64,000 nt of DNA from Amycolatopsis lexingtonensis (GTDB taxonomy: Bacteria > Actinomycetota > Actinomycetes > Mycobacteriales > Pseudonocardiaceae). The stretch spans positions 4,404,501-4,468,500 of the forward strand of contig NZ_JADBEG010000001.1 in NCBI RefSeq assembly GCF_014873755.1. The letters are read 5' to 3'. Both the position numbers and the translations under genes were made by a program. This document shows, one piece after another, positions 31,753 through 40,423 of the stretch (its first letter is position 1; each line of letters opens with the position of its first letter). The notes below the pieces were generated by a model. That model was given only the letters and a program-made list of their open reading frames with translations, was not told where the DNA came from and did no database searches.

Positions 31753-32984
31753 GCTCCACCACCGCGGAGGGGGCGAAGAAGAGCGGCAGCGGTCTCGCCG
31801 GTCTTCAGCGCTTCGGCCGTAGCCTCATGCTCCCCATCGCCGTGCTCCCGGCGGCGGGCATCCTGCTCCGGTTCGGGCAGGACGACATGCTCGGCAAGGA
31901 CGGCCTCGGCTGGAACAAGGTCGCTTCGGTGCTCGGCGCCGCGGGCGGCACGCTGTTCAACTGGCTGCCGCTGCTGTTCGCGGTCGGCATCGCGGTCGGC
32001 TTCGCCAAGAAGGGCGACGGCTCCACCGCCGTCGCGGCGGTCGTCGGCTTCTTCGTCTTCAGCTCCGTCGTCCAGGTCTTCGCCCCGCTGAGCGACCTGC
32101 CGAAGTACACGGCGGGCGTCACCGAGCTCCAGCCGATCAAGTGGCCGTACTCGGTGCTCGCGGGTGTCGTGGTCGGCGTCGTGGCGGCGTTGCTGTGGCA
32201 GAAGTACCACCGCATCAAGCTGCCCGCCTACCTGGCGTTCTTCGGCGGCCGCCGGTTCGTCCCGATCATCACCGCGGGCGTCATGGTGATCCTCGGCGTG
32301 ATCTTCGGCCTGGTCTTCCACTGGGTCAACAGCGGCATCGAGGCCGCCGGTGACGCGGTCACCGCCGCCCCGGTCGTCGGTGGCGGCATCTACGGCGCGC
32401 TGAACCGCCTGCTCATCCCGGTCGGTCTGCACCAGCTGCTGAACGTCCCCGTCTGGTTCATCTTCGACGGCGGCGACATCAACAACTTCGTCGCGGGCAA
32501 GATGTCGGCGGGCTCGTTCACCACGGGCTTCTTCCCGATCTTCATGTTCGCGCTGCCCGCGGCCGCGCTCGCCATCTGGCAGACGGCCCGCCCGGCGCAG
32601 AAGAAGGTCGTCGGCGGTGTGATGATCGCCGGCGCGCTGACCTCGTTCCTGACCGGTGTCACCGAGCCGATCGAGTTCTCGTTCATGTTCGTGGCGTGGC
32701 CGCTGTACCTGTTCCACGCGATCATGACCGGCACCTCGCTGGCGATCTGCAACGCGCTGGGCATCCACCAGAGCTTCAACTTCTCCGCCGGCGCGATCGA
32801 CTACCTGCTCAACTTCGGCGCCCCGGCGGCGCAGAAGCCGTGGCTGCTCATCCCGATCGGCCTCGTCTACGCGGTGATCTACTACTTCGTGTTCCGGTTC
32901 GCGATCGTCAAGTTCAACCTGCGCACCCCGGGCCGCGAAGACGACTCGATCGAGGCCGACCTCGACCGGACCGCCGCCGCGTAA
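31749..32984 (+). CDS. PTS EIIC permease, glucose/N-acetylglucosamine family
   Basis: The 411-residue membrane permease has about ten hydrophobic segments. It carries the family's N-terminal block LQRFGRSLMLPIAVLPAAGILLRFG, the sugar-site VTEPIEFSFMF, and IPVGLHQLLNVPVWF. There is no EIIB domain attached. ATG 31749 overlaps the GntR stop, and GGAGG lies six bases upstream. Substrate is probably N-acetylglucosamine, judged from the DasR-like control; glucose is possible. Confidence 0.92.
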   Translation: MSSTTAEGAKKSGSGLAGLQRFGRSLMLPIAVLPAAGILLRFGQDDMLGKDGLGWNKVASVLGAAGGTLFNWLPLLFAVGIAVGFAKKGDGSTAVAAVVGFFVFSSVVQVFAPLSDLPKYTAGVTELQPIKWPYSVLAGVVVGVVAALLWQKYHRIKLPAYLAFFGGRRFVPIITAGVMVILGVIFGLVFHWVNSGIEAAGDAVTAAPVVGGGIYGALNRLLIPVGLHQLLNVPVWFIFDGGDINNFVAGKMSAGSFTTGFFPIFMFALPAAALAIWQTARPAQKKVVGGVMIAGALTSFLTGVTEPIEFSFMFVAWPLYLFHAIMTGTSLAICNALGIHQSFNFSAGAIDYLLNFGAPAAQKPWLLIPIGLVYAVIYYFVFRFAIVKFNLRTPGREDDSIEADLDRTAAA

Positions 32985-33025
32985 CATTCCCTACGACGTA
33001 GAACCCCGTTAGCGAGAGGACGAAC

Positions 33026-33292
33026 ATGCCGGAGAAACGCGTCGCCGTGGCGAGCAAGGTGGGCCTGCACGCCAGGCCGGCCGCGCTGGTGGCGAAGGCG
33101 GCCGCGGCGCAACCCGTCGCGGTGCAGATCGCCAAGGCCGGCGGGAGCCCGGTGGCCGCCGGCAGCGTGCTCAACCTGATGACGCTCGCCGCCGGGTACG
33201 GCGACGAGGTCATCATCAGCGCCGAGGGCGAGGGTGCCGAAGCGGCCGTGGAAGCGGTCGCGGAGCTCGTCGCCACCGACCTCGACGCCTGA
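33026..33292 (+). CDS. ptsH: Phosphocarrier protein HPr
   Basis: The 88-residue HPr relays phosphate from Enzyme I to EIIA. The active His15 is in SKVGLHARPAAL, and the second conserved region reads AGSVLNLMTLAAGYGDEV, with a serine at the Ser46-equivalent site. It is preceded by GAGAGGA and lies 41 bases after EIIC, so it is likely in the same operon. The gene for Enzyme I is not in the window. Confidence 0.94.
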   Translation: MPEKRVAVASKVGLHARPAALVAKAAAAQPVAVQIAKAGGSPVAAGSVLNLMTLAAGYGDEVIISAEGEGAEAAVEAVAELVATDLDA

Positions 33293-33306
33293 GACGGCGA
33301 AACCCG

Positions 33307-33351
33307 CGAAGGCCCCCGCACCGATCCCCGACACCGGTGCGGGGGCCTTCG
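33307..33351 (+). terminator. Rho-independent-like terminator after ptsH
   Basis: A perfect 17-bp stem (CGAAGGCCCCCGCACCG, 33307-33323, with its complement at 33335-33351) has an 11-base loop and is followed by TTTCG. It ends the GntR-EIIC-HPr operon before the next gene at 33369. Confidence 0.88.
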
Positions 33352-33368
33352 TTTCGTAGGGTGGGCGC

Positions 33369-34184
33369 ATGGAGAGCCTGCGCCTGATCGACGAGTGGCC
33401 GGTGGACAACGCCGCGACGGCCGTGGTGGCGGCGGACGGGAGCGTCGCGGGGCGCCACGGCGACGCCGCCCGGAAGTTCCGGCTGGCCTCGGTCAGCAAG
33501 CCGCTGACCGCCTACGCCGCGCTGATCGCGGTCGAAGAGGGCGTCGTCGAGCTCGACACTCCGGCCGGGCCCGAAGGCTCGACCGTGCGGCATCTGCTGG
33601 CCCACACCTCCGGGCTCGCGTTCGACGCGCACAAGGCGATGGCCGAGCCGGGCACGCGGCGGCTCTACTCCAACGCCGGGTTCGAGCAGCTGGCCGACGC
33701 GCTGGCCGAGCACTCCGGCATCCCCTTCGCGCAGTACCAGGCCGAAGCGCTGTTCGCCCCGCTCGGCATGACCTCGACCACGCTGACGGGTTCGCCCGCC
33801 TCCGGCGCGGAGTCCACTGTGGACGACCTGGTGGCCTTCGCCGCCGAGCTGCAGGCGCCCAAGCTGCTCGACCCCGCGACGGTGGCCGAGGCCACGAACG
33901 TCGTCTTCCCCGGCCTGTCCGGCGTGCTGCCCGGGTTCGGGCACCAGAAGCCCAACGACTGGGGCCTCGGCTTCGAGATCCGCGACCACAAGAGCCCGCA
34001 CTGGACCGGCGCGAACAGCTCGCCGCGCACCTTCGGGCACTTCGGCCAGTCGGGCACGTTCCTCTGGGTCGACCCGGACGCGGGCGCGGCCTGCGTCGCG
34101 CTGACCGACCGCGCGTTCGGCCCGTGGGCGGCCGAGGTCTGGCCGCGCTACACCGACGCCGTGCTGGCGGAATTGGGCGCGTGA
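33369..34184 (+). CDS. Serine hydrolase, beta-lactamase/penicillin-binding-protein-like
   Basis: The 271-residue protein has the class C beta-lactamase/esterase fold signature. The nucleophile is in SVSK (S-x-x-K near residue 42), YSN lies around residue 100 (Y-x-N), and HFGQSG near residue 225 takes the place of KTG. There is no signal peptide, so it is probably a cytoplasmic esterase or amidase rather than a drug-resistance enzyme. It overlaps the following hydrolase by 4 bases (GTGA). Confidence 0.85.
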   Translation: MESLRLIDEWPVDNAATAVVAADGSVAGRHGDAARKFRLASVSKPLTAYAALIAVEEGVVELDTPAGPEGSTVRHLLAHTSGLAFDAHKAMAEPGTRRLYSNAGFEQLADALAEHSGIPFAQYQAEALFAPLGMTSTTLTGSPASGAESTVDDLVAFAAELQAPKLLDPATVAEATNVVFPGLSGVLPGFGHQKPNDWGLGFEIRDHKSPHWTGANSSPRTFGHFGQSGTFLWVDPDAGAACVALTDRAFGPWAAEVWPRYTDAVLAELGA

Positions 34185-35659
34185 AGCGGGTCCTCCTCGC
34201 GGCCGTCCTGCTGGCCGCCGCCTGCAGCGCGCCTCAAGCCGCCCCGGCGCCCGCACCGACGTCTTCGCCGGAAACCGCTCCACCGGCGCTGGGCACGAAC
34301 GGCGCCGCCGTGCCCGCGCTGCGCTGGACGCCGTGCCACGGGCCGTTCCAGTGCTCGGGCGCGGCCGTGCCGCTGAGCTACCGCGAGCCGAAGGGCGCCA
34401 CGATCACGCTCTCGGTGATCCGGCTCCCGGCGAGCGACCCCGGACGGCGGCTCGGCTCGCTGTTCTTCAACTTCGGCGGCCCGGGCGCCGACGGCGTCGG
34501 CGAGCTGACGCGGTTCGCCGCCCGCTACCCCGAGGAGCTGCGCGCCCGCTTCGACCTGGTGAGCTTCGACCCGCGCGGGATCGGCGGGTCTTCGCCCATC
34601 AGCTGCCCGGGCGCCGACCACCTCCCGCCCGCCGGGTCGCCGCTGCGGCAGCCGGACGCGTTCTTCGCGGCGAGCGCCGCCACCGGCCGGGCCTGCGCCG
34701 CCTCCGGTGCCCTGCTGAGCCATTTGTCGACCGCGAACGTGGCGCGGGACCTGGAGCTGCTGCGCCAGGCCGTCGGCGACCCTTCGCTGAACTTCTACGG
34801 CTACTCCTACGGCACGTACCTGGGCGGCACGTACGCGAACCTGTTCCCGGACAAGGTGCGCGCGATGGCCCTCGACGGCACGCTCGACCTCGTCGCGAAC
34901 GCCACCGGCAAACCCGGCCAGGAGAAGCAGCCGGTGGACGTCCGCGCCGACGTCGCCGGGGCGCAGCAGCGCGAACTGGACCAGTTCTTCGCGGTGTGCG
35001 CCGCGGCCGGGCCCCGGTGCGCGTTCTCCGCGGGCGACCCGAAGCAGCGGTTCGCCGGGGTCTTCTCCCGGGCGTCGCACGGCCAGGGCGTGGGATCGCT
35101 GATGCGGACGGTCGACAGCGCCCTGTACCAGTCCGGCCGGTGGAAGCGGCTGGCGCAGACCCTCGCGGCGATGCCCGCGGATCCGGGTCCCGCGGCGCCG
35201 GTCCTGGACCCGTACGTGCCGACGCACTCCCCCGGGTTCCTGGCCGTGCAGTGCGTCGACAGCGACAACCCTGCTTCGGTCGCCGACTACACCTCGCTGG
35301 CCGCTCGTGAGAGTGCGCGTCAGCCGTATTTCGGGCTGGGGTCGGTGTTTTCGATGGCCCAGTGCGTGGGGTGGCCGGCACACGACGAGGACCGGTACAC
35401 CGGGCCGTGGAACCGGCCGCGGAAGAACCCGGTGCTGGTGCTGAACAACCGCTTCGACCCGGCGACCCCGCTGCACAACGCGGAGGCGACGGCGGCAGAA
35501 CTGGGCGACGGCCGGGTGCTCGTCGTCGAGGGGTACGGGCACACGTCGCTCGACGCCCCGAGCGCGTGCGCTTCGGCGGCCGTGGTGCGGTACTTGACGG
35601 ATCTGGCGGCGCCGGCCGCCGGGACGACCTGCGCCCCGGACGCGGTCCCGTTCCCGTGA
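34181..35659 (+). CDS. Secreted alpha/beta-hydrolase lipoprotein, tripeptidyl aminopeptidase-like
   Basis: The 492-residue protein begins with a signal peptide and lipobox (LLAAACS), then a Pro/Ala-rich linker. The hydrolase core has oxyanion FNFGGPGADGV, nucleophile elbow GYSYGTYLG (Ser), DPRGIGGS, acid NNRFDPATP and base GYGHTSL, followed by the cysteine-containing TAP C-terminal region. Actinomycete relatives remove N-terminal tripeptides or act as proline iminopeptidases. The GTG 34181 start is coupled to the upstream serine hydrolase. Confidence 0.87.
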   Translation: MKRVLLAAVLLAAACSAPQAAPAPAPTSSPETAPPALGTNGAAVPALRWTPCHGPFQCSGAAVPLSYREPKGATITLSVIRLPASDPGRRLGSLFFNFGGPGADGVGELTRFAARYPEELRARFDLVSFDPRGIGGSSPISCPGADHLPPAGSPLRQPDAFFAASAATGRACAASGALLSHLSTANVARDLELLRQAVGDPSLNFYGYSYGTYLGGTYANLFPDKVRAMALDGTLDLVANATGKPGQEKQPVDVRADVAGAQQRELDQFFAVCAAAGPRCAFSAGDPKQRFAGVFSRASHGQGVGSLMRTVDSALYQSGRWKRLAQTLAAMPADPGPAAPVLDPYVPTHSPGFLAVQCVDSDNPASVADYTSLAARESARQPYFGLGSVFSMAQCVGWPAHDEDRYTGPWNRPRKNPVLVLNNRFDPATPLHNAEATAAELGDGRVLVVEGYGHTSLDAPSACASAAVVRYLTDLAAPAAGTTCAPDAVPFP

Positions 35660-35734
35660 GCGGGGAACAACGTTCCGCCCCTGTTTCTCACTCACGACCA
35701 GCCGGGACTCGCCGTTCAGCCGAACGGCCGACAC

Positions 35735-35760
35735 CGGCAGGGTCTTTGGACCCTGCCGGG
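35735..35760. terminator. Hairpin in the gap between two convergent genes
   Basis: CCGGCAGGGTC (35735-35745) pairs with GACCCTGCCGG (35750-35760) around a 4-base loop. The rest of the 190-base gap shows no other feature I can support. Confidence 0.75.
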
Positions 35761-35849
35761 CGAGATCCGCGGATGATGTCATGGTTCTCGTGCGGGCCCG
35801 CCGCTGGGCCGGTGCGGGGACCTCGGGCCCCGGCGGGCCGCACGCCCAG

Positions 35850-36782
35850 CTAGTCCATCAGCCGGATCGGTTCCCCCGCCTGGTAAGCCGCGATGTCCTC
35901 GACCGCGTCGCCGTAGAAGATCTCGTAGGTCTCGCGGGCGACGAAGCCGAGGTGCGGGGTCAGGACCGCGTTGTCGAGTGTCCGCAGTGGATGGTCGGCC
36001 GGGAACGGCTCGACGTCGTAGACGTCCAGCGCCGCGACCCGGATCTCGTTGCGGCGCAACGCGTCCACCAGCGCGGCCTCGTCGACGATCGGGCCGCGGG
36101 AGGTGTTCACCAGCATCGCGCTCGGCTTCATCGCCGCGAGTTCCGGCGCACCGACCAGGCCGCGGGTGCGGTCGCTGAGCACCAGGTGGATCGACAGCAC
36201 GTCCGAGCGCGCGAACAGCTCCTCTTTGGACACCGCCGTGACGCCGTGCGGTTCCGCCTTCTCCGGCGTCAGGTTCTGGCTCCAGGCGATGGTCTCCATC
36301 CCGAACGCCTGCCCGATCTTCGCCGCGCCCGCGCCGAGCCGCCCGAGGCCGAGCAGGCCCAGCGTCTTGCCGTGCAGCATGGTGCCGACGGTCGTCTGCC
36401 AGCCACCCTCCCGCATGGACCGGAACTCCCGCGGCAGGTTCCGCGCCGCGGCGAGGATCAGCGCCCAGGTGTGCTCGGCGGTCGGCTCCCCCAGGTAGCC
36501 GGTCCGGGACACGACGACGCCGTTGCGCCGCGCCGCCGGGACGTCGATGGCCGCGTTGCGCGGGCCGGTGCTGACCAGCAGCTTCAGGTCCGGCAGCCGG
36601 TCGAGCACGTCCGCCGGGAACCGGGTGCGCTCGCGCATCGCGACGATCACTTCGAAGCCCTGGAGCTGCGCCACGACGTCGGCGAGGGGCTCGGTGAAGA
36701 CCGTGATGTCGGCCTTCAGCGAGTCCCAGTCGCCGAACGTGAGCGCGACGTTCTGGTAGTCGTCGAGGATCGCGATGCGCAT
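35850..36782 (-). CDS. D-2-hydroxyacid dehydrogenase family protein
   Basis: The 310-residue NAD-dependent enzyme belongs to the phosphoglycerate/lactate dehydrogenase superfamily. The dinucleotide fold has LGLLGLGRLGAGAAKIG, and the catalytic Arg, Glu and His are in NTSRGPIVDEAAL, YDVEPFPADHPL and LTPHLGF. The N-terminus (RIAILDDYQNVAL) is shared with a large group of uncharacterised bacterial enzymes. The substrate is unknown, and no pathway neighbour helps. Confidence 0.87.
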   Translation of the reverse strand: MRIAILDDYQNVALTFGDWDSLKADITVFTEPLADVVAQLQGFEVIVAMRERTRFPADVLDRLPDLKLLVSTGPRNAAIDVPAARRNGVVVSRTGYLGEPTAEHTWALILAAARNLPREFRSMREGGWQTTVGTMLHGKTLGLLGLGRLGAGAAKIGQAFGMETIAWSQNLTPEKAEPHGVTAVSKEELFARSDVLSIHLVLSDRTRGLVGAPELAAMKPSAMLVNTSRGPIVDEAALVDALRRNEIRVAALDVYDVEPFPADHPLRTLDNAVLTPHLGFVARETYEIFYGDAVEDIAAYQAGEPIRLMD

Positions 36783-36786
36783 GATC

Positions 36787-37980
36787 TCACCGTAGTGGCA
36801 CGCCGACGTCCACGCGGACCAAGTGGTGGTCGGAGGCGTCGTTGAGCCGGGCCAGCGGGTCGGACGGCACCGGCCAGAACACCTCGGCGTGCCAGGGCAG
36901 CAGGCCCTTCGACGGCAGCACGTAGTCGGTCCGCAGGTTGCCCGGGGCGACGTCGTTGAAGTCGCCGGTGTCGTAGAACGGGTCGCTCTTCTGGGTCAGG
37001 TTGGCCCCGCCTTGGGCCTCGGCGGCGAGCACCGCGCCACGGCTGCCCGGGTGCGTCTCGATCACCCGGCGCGCGTCCAGCAGCTGGTCGATGGCGCCGG
37101 GGACGCTGTCGCCGTCGAGCGGGTCGGAGTTGTTGTCGCCCGCCACCACGAAGCGTTCGGACGCGCCCAGACCGCCGCGGTGGCCGCGGTCGTCGTAGAT
37201 GTAGCCGCCCTTGCCCGGTGTGACGTAGTCGGCCCAGAAGCGGATCTCGTCGTTGTTGCGGGTGCCGTTGCGGTCCTCCGGGCCGTCGAAGCTCGGCGGC
37301 GTCGGGTGCGAGACCAGGAAGTGCACGGTGGACCGGCCGATCTTCAGCGGCAGGTCCCAGTGCGACTTCGACGACAGCCGCAGCACGTCCAGCACGGCGG
37401 GGCCGTACCAGTCGTGCGGCGCCGGTGTGGCCGGGTCGTCGGGCAGCAGCGCGCCGGGCATGTCCTTCCACAGGAAGTGCTGGAACGTCCGGACGTGCGC
37501 GAGGTCGATCGGGTACTTCGACAGCACGAGCAGCCCGTACTGGCCCTCGAAGGCGCCGAAGCCCTGCGCGTCGTTGCCGCCGCCGACCGTGCCGCTGCGG
37601 TCGAGGTCGAACCCGGTCGGCACGCCCGTGTTGACCGGCGCGGTGTAGGCGTACGGGTAGTCGATGGGCTTCGCGCCGTTCTGGCCGACCGCCAGGTAGT
37701 TCTTCCGGAACAGGTCGGCGGCGGCGTTGCCGGGCACGTAGTCGAACTCGTTGATCAGCTGGACGTCGGCGCGGTTGCGCTGGACGACCTCGGCGACCTC
37801 CTGAGCCTGGGCGTTGCCCGGCGTCGAGAGGTCGGCGACGAGCTGGCCGGCGGCGGCGCGGTTGAGCGACGCGTTGAAGGTGGCGAAGCGGACGTTGGTG
37901 CCGAAACCGGCCTCGGCGGTGGCGGGCACGAAGAGCGCGGCGAGGGCGGCGATCGACAGCCCGGCGGCGATGCGTTTCAC
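36787..37980 (-). CDS. Secreted endonuclease/exonuclease/phosphatase-family protein
   Basis: The 397-residue protein has a Sec signal peptide (GLSIAALAALFVPATAEA) and then an EEP-fold domain: VRFATFNASLNR, LINEFDYV (catalytic Glu), SHPTPP, VVAGDNNSDPLDG and DASDHHLVRVD at the end. Such secreted proteins are usually phosphodiesterases or phosphatases, possibly phosphate-scavenging. I chose GTG 37980 because it starts directly at the signal peptide; the longer frame to 38070 runs through an operator region. Confidence 0.85.
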   Translation of the reverse strand: MKRIAAGLSIAALAALFVPATAEAGFGTNVRFATFNASLNRAAAGQLVADLSTPGNAQAQEVAEVVQRNRADVQLINEFDYVPGNAAADLFRKNYLAVGQNGAKPIDYPYAYTAPVNTGVPTGFDLDRSGTVGGGNDAQGFGAFEGQYGLLVLSKYPIDLAHVRTFQHFLWKDMPGALLPDDPATPAPHDWYGPAVLDVLRLSSKSHWDLPLKIGRSTVHFLVSHPTPPSFDGPEDRNGTRNNDEIRFWADYVTPGKGGYIYDDRGHRGGLGASERFVVAGDNNSDPLDGDSVPGAIDQLLDARRVIETHPGSRGAVLAAEAQGGANLTQKSDPFYDTGDFNDVAPGNLRTDYVLPSKGLLPWHAEVFWPVPSDPLARLNDASDHHLVRVDVGVPLR

Positions 37981-37998
37981 GGTGGTGACCTTACCCTC

Positions 37999-38012
37999 TT
38001 GAACGTGTTCAA
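37999..38012. promoter_or_regulatory. Palindromic operator TTGAACGTGTTCAA, site 1
   Basis: A perfect TTGAAC-N2-GTTCAA palindrome in the short divergent region between the secreted EEP protein and the membrane protein/TetR pair. Its centre is 33 bases, about three helical turns, from site 2. It probably binds the nearby TetR regulator and could also affect the divergent gene. Confidence 0.75.
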
Positions 38013-38031
38013 AATGCGCGCTACCGTCACC

Positions 38032-38045
38032 TTGAACACGTTCAA
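38032..38045. promoter_or_regulatory. Palindromic operator TTGAACACGTTCAA, site 2
   Basis: The same TTGAAC-N2-GTTCAA palindrome as site 1, 15 bases before the membrane-protein ATG and overlapping the likely promoter. Spacing excludes a LexA box, which needs four bases between the half-sites. Confidence 0.75.
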
Positions 38046-38059
38046 AACTTGGAGGAACC

Positions 38060-38464
38060 ATGGACCGCATAGTCCTCGCGTACGCGCTCTACCTGCTGAT
38101 CAGCATCCCGCTGACCGTCCTCGTGGCCCGGACGCTGAGCAAGCACGGCCGCACCTTCCTGACCGAGGTCTTCGCCGACAGCCCGGGCCTCGCCACCGCC
38201 GTCAACCAGCTGCTGGTCGTCGGCTTCTACCTGATCAGCCTCGGCTTCGTGACGCTGTTCCTGACCAGCCACGCGACGGTGCTCAGCGCGCGCGAGGTGT
38301 TCGAGCTGCTCTCGGTGAAGGTCGGCACGGTGGCGCTCATCCTCGGCGTGATGCACCTGGTGAACGTGCTGGTCTTCAACGGCATCCGCCGCCGCCACCT
38401 GGCCCCGAAGCCCGCGCCGGCGCCCATCCCCTATCCGGGGATGCCGCCCTTCCCGCAGCACTGA
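38060..38464 (+). CDS. Small membrane protein paired with a TetR regulator
   Basis: The 134-residue protein has three predicted transmembrane helices (about residues 5-23, 45-68 and 86-106) and a Pro-rich cytoplasmic tail. I do not recognise a functional family. A GGAGGAA site lies just before ATG 38060. It lies 16 bases upstream of a TetR gene and behind two copies of a palindromic operator, which suggests it is the regulator's main target, perhaps in lipid or membrane homeostasis. Confidence 0.75.
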   Translation: MDRIVLAYALYLLISIPLTVLVARTLSKHGRTFLTEVFADSPGLATAVNQLLVVGFYLISLGFVTLFLTSHATVLSAREVFELLSVKVGTVALILGVMHLVNVLVFNGIRRRHLAPKPAPAPIPYPGMPPFPQH

Positions 38465-38480
38465 CGGAACCGGCGCTAAC

Positions 38481-39149
38481 GTGCAGCCCGTGGCCAAGAG
38501 CGAGGAAACGCGATCCCTGATCGTCACGACGGCGATGCGGCTGTTCACCGAGAACGGCTACGACCGCACGACGATGCGCGCGATCGCCGCCGAAGCGGGC
38601 ATCTCGGTCGGGAACGCGTACTACTACTTCTCGTCGAAGGAACAGCTGATCCAGGGCTTCTACGACGAGATCGCGCGGCAGCACCTGGCCGCGTCCCGCC
38701 CCCTGCTGGCGGGTGAATCCGGCTTCGCGGCCCGCCTGCGGTCGGTGCTGCTGTGCTGGCTCGACGTCGCCGAGCCCTACCACCGCTTCGGCACCCAGTT
38801 CTTCGTCAACGCGGCCGACCCCGAGTCGCCGTTGAGCCCCTTCAGCGACGACTCGTCGGCCGCCCGCGAGGCGTCGATCGGCCTGATGCGCGAGGTGGTC
38901 GAGGGTTCGGACGTGAAACTCGATCCGGAGCTGCGGGGGCAGCTGCCGGAGTTGCTGTGGCTGTACCAGATGGGCGTGGTGTTGTTCTGGGTGCACGACC
39001 GGTCGGCGGGGACCAAGCGGAGCCGGATGCTGGTGGAGCGGAGTGTGCCGTTGCTGGCCCGGGTGGCGGCGTTGTCGAGGCTGCGGGTGTTCCGGCCGGT
39101 AAGCCGGGAGATCGTGGACCTGATCCAGGACCTGACTAAGCGGGACTGA
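38481..39149 (+). CDS. TetR-family transcriptional regulator
   Basis: The 222-residue protein has an N-terminal TetR helix-turn-helix (IVTTAMRLFTENGYDRTTMRAIAAEAGISVGNAYYYFSS region, residues ~14-52) and a helical ligand domain of about 170 residues. The start could be GTG 38481 or GTG 38490; neither has a clear ribosome site, so coupling to the membrane protein is likely. Its last 14 bases overlap the convergent methyltransferase gene. Twin TTGAAC-N2-GTTCAA sites upstream are the probable operators. Confidence 0.9.
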   Translation: MQPVAKSEETRSLIVTTAMRLFTENGYDRTTMRAIAAEAGISVGNAYYYFSSKEQLIQGFYDEIARQHLAASRPLLAGESGFAARLRSVLLCWLDVAEPYHRFGTQFFVNAADPESPLSPFSDDSSAAREASIGLMREVVEGSDVKLDPELRGQLPELLWLYQMGVVLFWVHDRSAGTKRSRMLVERSVPLLARVAALSRLRVFRPVSREIVDLIQDLTKRD

Positions 39150-40380
39150 CCGCCCGGAAGTACAGGAACCTCGGTTTCGTCCGCAGGTTCGCCGTCCACT
39201 TCGGGTCGGCTTCGTCGGCCTCGGGAACCGGCATCGGCTCCTCCAGCCGGTCCACCACGAAGCCCGCCTCCCGAACCGCGTTGAACGTCCAGCTCAACGG
39301 GCGCCGGTAAAAGCGCACCACCTGACCCGCCGGGAATTCATCCTCCAGCAGCTCCAGCTCGAAGTAGTTCTCCCGCTCGAACCACCGCCAGTCCTCACCC
39401 GGGTGATGCACCGAAAACACCAGCACCCCGCCAGGCCGCAGCACCCGCCGGAACTCCGCCAGCGTCGGCCCCCAGTCCTTCAAGTAGTGCAGCACCAGCG
39501 AAGCAGTGATCACTTCGAAAGAACCGGACTCGAAAGAAAGCGGCTGAGTCACATCCGCAACCTCGAACCGCGCGACGTCACCGAACTTCCGCTGGGCCAC
39601 CGAAACCATCCCCGGGCTGGCATCCACCCCCAAGACATCCGCACCCCGCGCAGCCAGCAACGCGCTCAAATGCCCAGCAGCACAACCAACATCGAGAACA
39701 CGTCGACCCGAAACCTCACCCGCCAGCGAAACGATCGCCGGCCGGTCGTACAACGCGTTCGTCACCGACGTCTCCGCGTGCGACGCGTACGCCTCACTGA
39801 AAGCGTCGTACTGCTCGGCCCGAGCCCGGCCGAGGATCTCCTCCACCACCTCGGTCTTCGCGTCCGCGTAGTTCTGGATGTACTGCCACTCCCGCGCCGC
39901 GAGTTCCCGCTTCTTCGCCGCGTACAGCGCCAGCTCCGACGGATGCGACCGCAGGCGATCCCGGAACAGCCGGTAACGCGGCGTCTGGCCGTTGCCCGGC
40001 GAATACACGTGCAGGTTGATGTTCGTGTCCGGCCCCTTGAACATCCGGTGCTTCTCCCAGTCGGGCTCCCGGATCGTCAACCGGTACCCCGCCGCCTCCA
40101 GAGCCGGGACGTACGCGTTCTCGTCGTCGGAATCCGGGACTTCCAGCAGGATGTCGACGATCGGCTTCGCGCACAGGCCGGGCACCGACGTCGAGCCGAC
40201 GTGCTCCAGCACCACGACCCGCTCCCCCAGCACGCCCCTGATCCGCGCGGCTTCGCGCTCGAAGAGCGCCGGCCACGCCGGGTCGTAGTCCACCAGCGTG
40301 ACCGTGGAGTTGAGTTTCGGTGCCTCGCCGACCCACGCGGCGGCGATCTCGGCCTCGCTCTGCGCTTCCTGGCTGCTCAT
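39136..40380 (-). CDS. GrpB (UPF0157) nucleotidyltransferase-like domain fused to a class I methyltransferase
   Basis: In this 414-residue protein, residues ~25-190 are a GrpB domain (VTLVDYDPAWPALFEREAARI, LEHVGSTSVPGLCAKPIVDI, and the NLHVY block), part of the nucleotidyltransferase superfamily. Residues ~200-350 are an S-adenosylmethionine-dependent methyltransferase (RVLDVGCAAGHLSALLA motif I, FEVITASLVLHYLKD, LRPGGVLVFSVHHP). The C-terminal tail follows the usual methyltransferase pattern. Substrates are unknown. The domain pairing suggests two sequential modifications of one small molecule. Confidence 0.82.
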   Translation of the reverse strand: MSSQEAQSEAEIAAAWVGEAPKLNSTVTLVDYDPAWPALFEREAARIRGVLGERVVVLEHVGSTSVPGLCAKPIVDILLEVPDSDDENAYVPALEAAGYRLTIREPDWEKHRMFKGPDTNINLHVYSPGNGQTPRYRLFRDRLRSHPSELALYAAKKRELAAREWQYIQNYADAKTEVVEEILGRARAEQYDAFSEAYASHAETSVTNALYDRPAIVSLAGEVSGRRVLDVGCAAGHLSALLAARGADVLGVDASPGMVSVAQRKFGDVARFEVADVTQPLSFESGSFEVITASLVLHYLKDWGPTLAEFRRVLRPGGVLVFSVHHPGEDWRWFERENYFELELLEDEFPAGQVVRFYRRPLSWTFNAVREAGFVVDRLEEPMPVPEADEADPKWTANLRTKPRFLYFRAVSPA

Positions 40381-40423
40381 CCCGTGCAGACCCCCTTCTT
40401 TTGGGCAGCCCGCCAGAATAGCG

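Noticed and set aside
38032..38045. LexA box at the TTGAACACGTTCAA site
   Set aside because: An actinobacterial SOS box needs four bases between GAAC and GTTC; here there are two. The adjacent TetR gene is a better explanation.
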